Of a DNA stretch of 29,709 bases, positions 23,698 through 29,709 are shown one piece after another (positions within the stretch are counted from its first letter, which is position 1; every line of letters begins with the position of its first letter). Where the stretch lies: contig NZ_CANTKB010000038.1 of the NCBI RefSeq assembly GCF_947654165.1, positions 1 through 29,709 of the forward strand. The letters are read 5' to 3'. Source of the stretch: an uncultured Blautia sp. (GTDB lineage Bacteria > Bacillota > Clostridia > Lachnospirales > Lachnospiraceae). The notes under the pieces were generated by a model that made no database searches, was not told the DNA's origin, and saw only the letters and a list, made by a program, of their open reading frames with translations. Both the position numbers and the translations under genes were made by a program.

Positions 23698-25953
23698 TTA
23701 ATTTTTATGTCTCTTTACATAAATTTCGTCAAAAATACGGCACAATCCGATTTTACTCTGGAACTTTATGACCGTCTTCCCGTCTTCCCCAAAACATTCC
23801 GGTGGAAGAACTATTTCTTGCAAAAAGTATTCTTCCTGGCTGCCATTTACCTGAAATTCCTTCTCAAAACCACCCATAGCAGTGATTGTAAACACACTTC
23901 CTTCATCTTTTTTTGAAAGTGTCATGCAGACAGTTGCTCCCTCTATTTCTCCCTGAAGTTCATAGGAAAACCAACCCTCTTCTTTACAATAACGAGATGG
24001 ATGTCCATCCACCATTTCAGCATCTGTAAATTCTCCACGGATACGATGAGCCAGTTCATACTGATCGTTCCCAACAGGGAGAACATCCAATTGTTCTTTT
24101 TTCAATCTGTATCTTCTCTCTTCTCTTTCTTTAAGAATTTCTAACTCCTTAGAATCCTCCGGATAGATAGACCAATATATTCCGTAACGTTCCCGGTATC
24201 TTAAATAATGAGGTGTGAACGTGAGAATTCGTCCCTGATTCTCAATGGTAAATTCTATTTTTCCAGGTGTTTTTTTCAAAAACTGTTCTGGATATTGTCT
24301 AAACTCCTCGAAATCTTTTTCATCTAAAATAAGATAATCCGGAATAATCATTTCTTTTTGAGGAACCAGGACATTTACACCCGTATAAATTTGATCCATT
24401 TGTTCTATTCCTAAATCTGCACTTAAAACATATGGTCCATATTGGAATGCAAGAACATGAGGATTGTCTGGAAGACTCTTAGCTGTAAGTTCCATGGAAT
24501 ACGCAATTTCTATAGCGTTTCCTTTTTCCAAACCTCCATCCAGTGAAATCCAGTCGCTTCCTACGGATACTGAAATCCCATATTCTTGAATCACTGGTGC
24601 ATGTGTATTCCATTTTGGAATCAAGAGACAGACTCTCTTTCCTTCTGAATTTGCTTCATGTTCTGCTACCAGAATTTTTATCTGATATAAGTTTTCTTTC
24701 TGCTTGCAGAAAACTTCCAGCTTTAACCCGTTTTCTTTCCAAATAATTTCACTGTCCTCATACCGGATCATATACATGGTATCTTTATCCATATATACTG
24801 CCCCCTCCTGAAGTTTTGTGAAATTCTCCATGCCACTTCCAGTACAGCACCAGAAGCTATCATATGGTGTACTGTAAACTTTAAAGTATCCTGATGCCAT
24901 AGGCTGAAAATATGTAGTCATTCCAGTTTCCGGATTCTGAGAAGACAAAATCGCATTCAAATATGTATTCTCATAAAAATCCGCATATTTTCTTTCTTTT
25001 GTCAACTCAAACAATTCTTTAGAAAGTTTCAGCATATTATACGTATTACATGTTTCACAATTACATGCTGTCCGCTCTCCGTCTAGAATATCAGGCTTTC
25101 CAAAATGCTCCCATTCACTATTTCCGCCTGTAATATAGGAATGATGCTCAACCACCATATTCCAGAAATTTTTTGCAACTTCCAGATAAAATGATTCTCC
25201 CAGTAAAACATATCGTTTTAAAGCACCTAATACTTTCGGAATCGTGGTATTTGCATGAAGTCCATTGAGAATATCTTCTCCTTCGTATAGTTTCTGAAAC
25301 AAGGTCATTTCGTCAAACTGGTGTGCTGCTTTTATAAATCTTTCATCTTCAGTGATAGCATATAAATCATATAAACAGTCATTCATGCCTCCATATTCTA
25401 CTGCTAACACCTGCTTCTGTGTTTCTTCTGTCCATGCAGTACACCGTCTGTAAATCCAAACTCCTAATTTAGAAGCCACTTTTTTAGCCGTTTCATTTTT
25501 CGTATAAGTATAGACAGAAATTAATCCGCTTAATACTTTATGCATGGTGTACCATGGAACCCACGCCGGCTTTTTATTCTCTACTCTGTCGAAAATTTCT
25601 TCCTGGCTGGCAAACAGAAATCCATCTTCTCTCTGACATTTCTCTAACGCTGCTGTTATATATGTCAGACGTTCCAGCAGTTCCTGATTTCCTGTGTATC
25701 CATACGCTTGAGCAATTGCTGTCATATAATGTCCCAATGTATGTCCCTGAATTTCTGTTTCTTCCCATCCCTGATACCTCTCTTTGGGTGGAACAAAACC
25801 TGCTGTCTCAAAAAAACCCGCCATAAGTCTATCTGGATCCAATGAACACAAATAGGAAAGTTCTAGATTAAATGCATGATTTTTATATCTATCCTTTATC
25901 CTTACTGTTCCGTAAGGAAAATCTCTTACCTGTTTTTGTATTTTACGATTCAC
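23698..25953 (-). CDS. Beta-L-arabinofuranosidase, GH127
   Basis: A 751-residue GH127 (DUF1680) enzyme that releases beta-L-arabinofuranose using a zinc-bound cysteine nucleophile. Numbered from the chosen start, Glu282 lies in SEWEHFG (probable acid/base). Glu300 and Cys302 lie in CETCNTYNMLKL. The pair Cys369-Cys370 lies in FWCCTGSG; one of these is the nucleophile and they complete the zinc site, by analogy with Bifidobacterium HypBA1. The GTG at 25953 is chosen because AGGAGG stands eight bases upstream; another GTG at 26019 gives 22 extra residues but overlaps the promoter. No signal peptide, so it acts in the cytosol. First gene of the arabinoside operon and divergent from the AraC-type regulator. 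Confidence 0.93.
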   Translation of the reverse strand: MNRKIQKQVRDFPYGTVRIKDRYKNHAFNLELSYLCSLDPDRLMAGFFETAGFVPPKERYQGWEETEIQGHTLGHYMTAIAQAYGYTGNQELLERLTYITAALEKCQREDGFLFASQEEIFDRVENKKPAWVPWYTMHKVLSGLISVYTYTKNETAKKVASKLGVWIYRRCTAWTEETQKQVLAVEYGGMNDCLYDLYAITEDERFIKAAHQFDEMTLFQKLYEGEDILNGLHANTTIPKVLGALKRYVLLGESFYLEVAKNFWNMVVEHHSYITGGNSEWEHFGKPDILDGERTACNCETCNTYNMLKLSKELFELTKERKYADFYENTYLNAILSSQNPETGMTTYFQPMASGYFKVYSTPYDSFWCCTGSGMENFTKLQEGAVYMDKDTMYMIRYEDSEIIWKENGLKLEVFCKQKENLYQIKILVAEHEANSEGKRVCLLIPKWNTHAPVIQEYGISVSVGSDWISLDGGLEKGNAIEIAYSMELTAKSLPDNPHVLAFQYGPYVLSADLGIEQMDQIYTGVNVLVPQKEMIIPDYLILDEKDFEEFRQYPEQFLKKTPGKIEFTIENQGRILTFTPHYLRYRERYGIYWSIYPEDSKELEILKEREERRYRLKKEQLDVLPVGNDQYELAHRIRGEFTDAEMVDGHPSRYCKEEGWFSYELQGEIEGATVCMTLSKKDEGSVFTITAMGGFEKEFQVNGSQEEYFLQEIVLPPECFGEDGKTVIKFQSKIGLCRIFDEIYVKRHKN

Positions 25954-25984
25954 CAATATTGCCTCCTCTCTCAAGTGCAGGCTC

Positions 25985-26013
25985 ATTATATCCTGGGATT
26001 TTACTTCCGTAAA
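25985..26013 (-). promoter_or_regulatory. Promoter of the GH127 operon
   Basis: On the minus strand TTTACG (26013-26008), a 17-base spacer and TATAAT (25990-25985) lie about 11 bases upstream of the AGGAGG ribosome site. The weak -35 and the operator centred near position -60 fit an activator-dependent promoter. Confidence 0.6.
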
Positions 26014-26032
26014 TATCACAATTCTTTAATGA

Positions 26033-26298
26033 GTGTCATTTTGTCACATCTTACTTTTTGATACCATACATACATATCTTTTTGATACTTTTTCTTACTT
26101 TTTTCACTTATTGCCATTTTTTTTGTATAATCAGCTTGTTTCTTTCAATAATTGTACTTTTCTTTTATATTTTTTCTATATTTAGTGTCATTTTATCACT
26201 TGAATATTTTCGCAATTTTCCGTTTTTTCCAGATTCAGTGTCATTACGACACTTGTTATTTTGCATAATTAATATTATAATATTTTTATCACTGACAC
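26033..26298. promoter_or_regulatory. Repeated operators for the AraC-type regulator
   Basis: Three 15-base copies stand in the same orientation: GTGTCATTTTGTCAC (26033-26047), GTGTCATTTTATCAC (26185-26199) and GTGTCATTACGACAC (26238-26252). A half copy, GACAC, lies on the other strand at 26294-26298. Copy 1 lies just upstream of the GH127 -35; copy 3 abuts the -35 of the regulator gene. CTTTTTGATAC also occurs twice (26054-26064, 26078-26088). The remaining spacer is very T-rich and holds no gene. Confidence 0.75.
26253..26281 (+). promoter_or_regulatory. Promoter of the AraC-type regulator
   Basis: TTGTTA (26253-26258), a 17-base spacer and TATAAT (26276-26281) form a sigma-A-type promoter 33 bases before the regulator's ATG. 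Operator copy 3 ends exactly at the -35, suggesting autoregulation. Confidence 0.7.
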
Positions 26299-26313
26299 AA
26301 AGGAGAGCTATCT

Positions 26314-27183
26314 ATGTATGTTTTTGAATTACCTTCAGATACTATATATCAATATATATTAACAGGTAAATTTCAGGCTCCCTCTCCAGACTGGATTCAT
26401 CAGGAGAGCCCCCTAAACGATTACGAACTGATTGTTATGACAGAAGGCACACTCTATCTTTCCTACCAAAAAGAATCTTTTGTTGTCGAAACTGGGGATT
26501 TTCTCTTGCTTCCGCCAGGAGGTATTCGAAAAGGTACAAAGACTTCTGACTGTTCTTTTTACTGGCTGCATTTTGTCACCGGTCAAATCCCTTCTGCGAA
26601 AGAAGTTCCTGATGCACTGCTACCAGCCTATATTGGTGCTTCCAGTCAGAAAATTCCTATTCCAAGACATGGAACTATTCCGAATCAGGAAAAAGTTGTA
26701 ATTTTGATGAAACAGCTTCAAGACGAGGTAAAAAATGATTACCCTGTCTGTGGGTTAAATGCTATGACAACTACTATCCTCATGGAATTGTACGGACAAT
26801 ACTATATACGTACCCAGAGAGTCAGCAGTATTAAAGATGTGCAAAAACAACTTTATTATGATATTGTTGATTATGTAAAACTGAATATATCGAAGAATTT
26901 GAAGGTTGCAGAAATTGCTGCACATTTTGGATATAATCAAAAATATCTCTCCCATTTGTTCGCAACTATTACCGGTACTCCTTTGAAACAATTTATTTTA
27001 TCTACAAAAATTGATGCTGCAAATTTTATGCTTACAGATACTAATAAATCAATCTCTCAAATTTCCCAGGAGTTAGGCTTTTTAGACAACCACAATTTTA
27101 CCAGAACTTATAAATCAGTAACTGGTCTGTCACCTTCTGAATATAGAAATAGCTTTGCTAAAAGAATGTTGTTTGATAAATAA
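26314..27183 (+). CDS. AraC family transcriptional regulator
   Basis: A 289-residue regulator with an N-terminal cupin sugar-sensing domain (about 15-150, ending strands around YELIVMTEGTLYLSYQKE and ETGDFLLLPPGG). A C-terminal pair of helix-turn-helix motifs spans about 185-285 (LKVAEIAAHFGYNQKYLSHLF and SISQISQELGFLDNHNFTRTY, then GLSPSEYR). It is divergent from the GH127 operon and shares with it an operator-rich spacer, so it is very likely the operon's arabinoside-responsive activator. AAGGAG precedes the ATG. The next 68 bases contain no gene before a strong inverted repeat that probably ends the transcript. Confidence 0.93.
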   Translation: MYVFELPSDTIYQYILTGKFQAPSPDWIHQESPLNDYELIVMTEGTLYLSYQKESFVVETGDFLLLPPGGIRKGTKTSDCSFYWLHFVTGQIPSAKEVPDALLPAYIGASSQKIPIPRHGTIPNQEKVVILMKQLQDEVKNDYPVCGLNAMTTTILMELYGQYYIRTQRVSSIKDVQKQLYYDIVDYVKLNISKNLKVAEIAAHFGYNQKYLSHLFATITGTPLKQFILSTKIDAANFMLTDTNKSISQISQELGFLDNHNFTRTYKSVTGLSPSEYRNSFAKRMLFDK

Positions 27184-27251
27184 TTTTTCAGACTAAAAGT
27201 GTTATCGGGCACACTATAACAAACTGATCTTTCACTTTTCAGGCAAAAGAA

Positions 27252-27316
27252 AAGAGGTCTCAGGATAAAATAATCTGACGTATTTTCCATCAGATTATTT
27301 TATCCTGAGACCTCTT
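27252..27316. terminator. 27-bp perfect inverted repeat after the AraC-type gene
   Basis: Left arm 27252-27278 (AAGAGGTCTCAGGATAAAAT and onward) and right arm 27290-27316 are exact reverse complements over 27 bases around an 11-base loop. It lies 68 bases after the regulator's stop codon. It would form a very stable RNA hairpin and probably terminates transcription from both sides, although the downstream T run is short (CTTGTGTT). The length and perfection also fit a small palindromic mobile sequence. Confidence 0.75.
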
Positions 27317-27317
27317 G

Positions 27318-27437
27318 TGTTATCATATGGTTTTGTAACTATGAAATTAAGAAAGCAGAAACCTCCCCTACCAAAGTTTAGTTTCTGCCTTCACCTAAAC
27401 ATAGCTCTCGCTACATTCATACATACCTATGATAACA
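27318..27437. repeat. Nested inverted repeats upstream of the DUF6431 fragment
   Basis: TGTTATCATA (27318-27327) is the reverse complement of 27428-27437, which includes the ATG of the DUF6431 fragment. Within it GCAGAAAC (27355-27362) pairs with GTTTCTGC (27381-27388). No gene lies between. The outer pair may mark the end of the degenerate insertion element or hide the start codon in a folded leader. Confidence 0.45.
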
Positions 27438-27797
27438 GTTAAAACAGAAAACTACAACCTTATTTCATGTACCTGTGGACACTCCGGCTGTCTCATCCGT
27501 CATGGCTCTTATAAACGCAGCATCCAGCTTGCTGACAGGATCCTCTCCCTTTCCGTTGTCCGTGTGTACTACAAAATCTGCGGACATACCCATGCATTAC
27601 TGCTTTCATCCATGGTCCCGTATTCCCAGATTCCCCTGACCCTGCACGTCCGTCTGATTCAGGCTTATGAACATGAAACCGGATTCCGGAACATACTGGA
27701 AGAACAATACCTCGTGGATGAAAACAACCTGAAATCCATAATCCGGAACTACCGCTTACACTGGAAGCAGCGGCTGCTCTCCATTTGTTTTATCTAA
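27429..27797 (+). pseudogene. Truncated DUF6431 mobile-element protein
   Basis: The 122-residue frame resembles DUF6431 proteins, which occur with transposase genes in Lachnospiraceae. A zinc-ribbon start reads ISCTCGHSGCLIRHGSY, and a second pair reads YKICGHTHALLLSSMVPYSQIPL. A helical segment follows, ending LHWKQRLL. Family members continue about 40 residues beyond HWKQRLL. Here the sequence changes to SICFI and stops, so the 3' end is missing. No ribosome site is visible before the ATG and no transposase partner follows. I read it as the remnant of an insertion element. The family's function is not known to me with certainty. Confidence 0.7.
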
Positions 27798-27850
27798 AAG
27801 CATAGCAAAATTTTTGTACATATTTTCACTTCCTTTATCACCTATATTTA

Positions 27851-28009
27851 TTGATATTAGCTAAGATTTCTTATATAATCAAAGTACCACCTAAGTTATA
27901 TAAGAAATATTACTTATGTTATTATATCTAACTTATATATCTAAGCTATGTGTTTAATATAGCATAGTTTTCTAAGCTCATCAATACATAATAGCTTATT
28001 TTTCTAAAC
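27851..28009 (+). promoter_or_regulatory. Promoter and repeated CTAAG elements before the XRE gene
   Basis: TTGATA (27851-27856), a 17-base spacer and TATAAT (27874-27879) make a good promoter. It is overlapped by a 13-bp inverted repeat, ATTTCTTATATAA (27866-27878) and TTATATAAGAAAT (27896-27908). CTAAG or a close variant recurs across 27861-28009, often as TCTAAGCT, in an AT-rich leader of about 150 bases. Repressor operators and autoregulation by the downstream XRE protein are inferred. No gene lies in 27798-28029. Confidence 0.6.
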
Positions 28010-28029
28010 TATTTTTAAGGAGAGATAGT

Positions 28030-28419
28030 ATGCTAAAAAACACCTATGAAAACTATTGTATGATTAGAGATAAACTAGGATATTCAGATTATAAAGTCGC
28101 AAAAGAAACAGGAATTGGAACAGCAACCATGTCTAACTGGAAAAATGGGAAATATGTTCCAAAATCAGATAAATTTCAAAAAATAGCAGATTTCTTAGGA
28201 GTATCTCTTGAAAGTATTACGAACGGAGATAGCGATGATGAATCCAGGCAATACTATGTAAACGAAGAAACAGCAGAAATGGCACAGACATTGTTTGAGA
28301 ATAAACCTCTTCGTGTATTGTTTGATGCTGCTAAAGATGCTACACCAGAAGATTTAGAAACAACTTATAATATGCTTATGGCATTAAAAAAGAAGGAACG
28401 TGGTAATAATGTCGATTAG
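28030..28419 (+). CDS. XRE family helix-turn-helix repressor
   Basis: A 129-residue protein with an N-terminal Cro/C1-type helix-turn-helix (about 7-62): YENYCMIRDKLGYSDYKVAK followed by GIGTATMSNWKNGKYVPKSDK and IADFLGVSLESI. The C-terminal half is acidic and helical, without a protease or peptidase motif, so it is probably a dimerisation part. AAGGAGAG precedes the ATG. Repeated operator-like elements lie directly upstream, and the next gene overlaps its last 11 bases. Prophage or element repressor and regulator of the adjacent small gene are the likely roles. Confidence 0.88.
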   Translation: MLKNTYENYCMIRDKLGYSDYKVAKETGIGTATMSNWKNGKYVPKSDKFQKIADFLGVSLESITNGDSDDESRQYYVNEETAEMAQTLFENKPLRVLFDAAKDATPEDLETTYNMLMALKKKERGNNVD

Positions 28420-28618
28420 TTACCAAGTTATTTTAATGGACATGACCGTAAATGAGGTTGTGACAGAAAATGAGGATGGACGTTATACAATTTTTATTAA
28501 TTCCAGATTGAATTATGAAAAGCAAATGAAAGCATATCTCCATGCTATGAAGCATATTACGGGAGATGACTTTCAGAAAGATGATGTGCAAAGTATTGAA
28601 TATTTGGCACACGGTTAA
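28409..28618 (+). CDS. Small protein resembling an ImmA/IrrE-type helix without the catalytic glutamate
   Basis: A 69-residue protein overlapping the end of the repressor gene by 11 bases. It has a short beta hairpin (YTIFINSRL) followed by a helix with AYLHAMKHI. His45 and His49 have the HxxxH spacing of metallopeptidase HExxH helices, but the glutamate is replaced by alanine, and the downstream metal-ligand region is short (DDVQSIEYLAHG). ImmA/IrrE proteases are usually encoded beside XRE repressors, so this looks like a reduced relative. The ATG at 28409 is chosen; the GTG at 28400 is too close to AAGGA. I do not know a named family with certainty. Confidence 0.7.
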   Translation: MSISYQVILMDMTVNEVVTENEDGRYTIFINSRLNYEKQMKAYLHAMKHITGDDFQKDDVQSIEYLAHG

Positions 28619-28620
28619 TT

Positions 28621-28635
28621 CGCCACTGGCGTTTT
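28621..28635 (+). terminator. Short hairpin with T run after the small protein gene
   Basis: CGCC (28621-28624) and GGCG (28628-28631) enclose ACT and are followed by TTTT. The stem is only four to five base pairs, so termination is probably partial. It lies three bases after the stop codon. Confidence 0.4.
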
Positions 28636-28666
28636 AATAATTATACAAATGAGGGAGGAAATATCT

Positions 28667-29680
28667 ATGGGACTTCGGTTCAGAAAGAGTTTCAAAGTAG
28701 CTCCTGGAGTTAAAGTCAATCTTGGCAAGAAGAGCTCCAGTGTTACTTTTGGCGGGAAAGGAATGCATTATACTGTGAACAGTAAAGGGAAAACAACTAA
28801 AAGTGTTGGTATCCCAGGAACTGGTATTTATTACACAGAATCATCTAGTGGTGGAACTAAAAAGGAAACTACCACACCTCCACCAATTGTTCCAAATCCA
28901 GAACCAGAATTTCAAAACAACAATGAGAATAAAAAGAAAAGAGGCTGTTTATTCTATATACTTGCTTTCTTTGCAGTATGTTTTGCTCTTGCTATATACA
29001 GTTTTATGTGGTTGCCTGGAATTATCGCAACAATATATTTTGCAATAAAAAAATCAGACCCTGCTATAAAAAGAAAGCGACTCATTACCTCAATTGCTAT
29101 AACTCTAACATCATTATTAATATTCGGATGGTTAGGAACTGCCCCAGAAATATCGAGTATTCAAGTTGAGTGGGGACAAGATACTTATGATATCAACGAT
29201 ACTACAGAAGTTAAAGTATCTGTAATACCGGATTCCGCTGAAATTGAAGATTTAGGAATTTCCGCTAATCAAATAGCAGATCTAAATTACAAAGATGGAC
29301 AGGCAATTATTACATTCAAGAAAACAGGAACAGCCTCCATATTTTTTACAGCGAATGGTTCTGTCAATAGTAATACCAAAAAAATCACTGTAATAGATAA
29401 AGAAGCTGAGAAAAAACGAATTGAGGAGGAGAAAAAGAAAGAAGAGGAACGCTTAAAAGCGGAGCAAGAGGCTAAGGCTGAAGCTGAAAGACTCAAAGCG
29501 GAACAGGAAGCTGCAAAAAAAGCGGAAGAAGAAAGGCTCAAAGCCGAAGAAGAAGCCAGATTTAAAGCGGAGCAAGAAGCATCTGTATGGCTATCTGCAA
29601 CTGGAAGCAAATATCACAGTATCCCTAATTGTGGCAATATGAACCCAGATACAGCTAGTGTACTGACCGCTTGTAAATAA
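28667..29680 (+). CDS. DUF4236 membrane protein with Ig-like and TolA-like coiled-coil regions
   Basis: A 337-residue protein. Residues 1-55 are a DUF4236 domain (MGLRFRKSFKVAPGVKVNLG, SVGIPGTGIYY). A proline-rich linker follows, then two or three membrane helices (about 93-157). Residues about 162-226 look like a bacterial Ig-like domain (EVKVSVIPDSAEI, ITFKKTGTASIFFTA). Residues about 228-285 are a highly charged Ala/Glu/Lys coiled coil with repeats of RLKAEQEA. The tail has WLSATGSKYHSIPNCGNMNP and a final cysteine, resembling a small metal-binding motif found at the end of similar surface proteins, here apparently cut short. ATG 28667 has GGAGG upstream, unlike ATG 28649. Function unknown; a cell-envelope sensor or anchor is a guess. 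Confidence 0.75.
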   Translation: MGLRFRKSFKVAPGVKVNLGKKSSSVTFGGKGMHYTVNSKGKTTKSVGIPGTGIYYTESSSGGTKKETTTPPPIVPNPEPEFQNNNENKKKRGCLFYILAFFAVCFALAIYSFMWLPGIIATIYFAIKKSDPAIKRKRLITSIAITLTSLLIFGWLGTAPEISSIQVEWGQDTYDINDTTEVKVSVIPDSAEIEDLGISANQIADLNYKDGQAIITFKKTGTASIFFTANGSVNSNTKKITVIDKEAEKKRIEEEKKKEEERLKAEQEAKAEAERLKAEQEAAKKAEEERLKAEEEARFKAEQEASVWLSATGSKYHSIPNCGNMNPDTASVLTACK

Positions 29681-29709
29681 TGGTAAATATGTGGTATGAT
29701 AAAAGAAAA

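Noticed and set aside
27252..27316. Terminal inverted repeats of an intact insertion sequence
   Set aside because: The two arms are only 11 bases apart with no gene between them, so they cannot be the ends of an intact insertion sequence.
29287..29610. Ser/Ala-rich minus-strand frame
   Set aside because: It is the antisense of the repetitive Ala/Glu/Lys coiled coil of the DUF4236 protein, which explains its composition.
1..29709. tRNA or rRNA genes
   Set aside because: No cloverleaf-like segment or conserved rRNA motif was seen on reading either strand; no tool was run.

Overview
The window looks like chromosome of a low-to-moderate-GC gut Firmicute, most likely a Lachnospiraceae (Blautia/Dorea/Ruminococcus-like) bacterium. 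The reasons are the GlpP-type glycerol regulator, AGGAGG ribosome sites, LplABC-type sugar transporter, a TndX/TnpX-type serine recombinase with TnpW, and a DUF6431 fragment. This is judged from protein resemblance only; no search was run.

Layout. (1) 1-~2458: right end of an integrative element. It holds the tail of an unknown gene, a terminator, a strongly structured 230-nt non-coding stretch, tnpW and a large serine recombinase. The element appears to be inserted in the first codons of an N-acetylmuramoyl-L-alanine amidase/SPOR gene (2414-3217). (2) 3218-3638: no gene, but a degenerate tandem repeat of 52-bp period and a promoter. (3) 3672-6200, plus strand: lipid kinase, glycerophosphodiester phosphodiesterase and PAP2 phosphatase, a small phospholipid/glycerophosphate group, closed by a bidirectional terminator. 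(4) 6278-13720, minus strand: a long operon read glpP, glpA-like dehydrogenase, FAD oxidoreductase, DUF1667 protein, HAD phosphatase, sfsA, mutY, GT2. Two hairpin leaders, before glpP and before glpA, fit GlpP antitermination. (5) 13882-16491, minus strand: a YkuD L,D-transpeptidase and a GH25 lysozyme with CW_7 and LysM modules. (6) 16584-25953, minus strand: a sugar-utilisation operon read GH127, substrate-binding lipoprotein, two permeases, GH31, GH51. It diverges from an AraC-type regulator (26314-27183), and the spacer holds three copies of a 15-bp GTGTC-type operator. (7) 27184-29709: an accessory region with a 27-bp perfect inverted repeat, a truncated DUF6431 element gene, a XRE repressor with repeated promoter elements, a small protein resembling a metallopeptidase helix without its catalytic Glu, and an unusual DUF4236 membrane protein.

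How the genes work together. The three glycosidases (beta-L-arabinofuranosidase, alpha-L-arabinofuranosidase, putative alpha-xylosidase) lack signal peptides and sit with an importer that has no ATPase gene here. The sugars are therefore probably imported as oligosaccharides and trimmed in the cytosol. The three specificities match, in order, the linkages of the arabinosylated T side chain of xyloglucan, which is the most interesting metabolic hypothesis in the window. The glp operon would oxidise glycerol 3-phosphate, some of which could come from the neighbouring glycerophosphodiester phosphodiesterase.

The strongest candidates for something not already described are the structured RNA at 240-468, the 52-bp repeat array at 3249-3509, and the three-gene cassette at 28030-29680.
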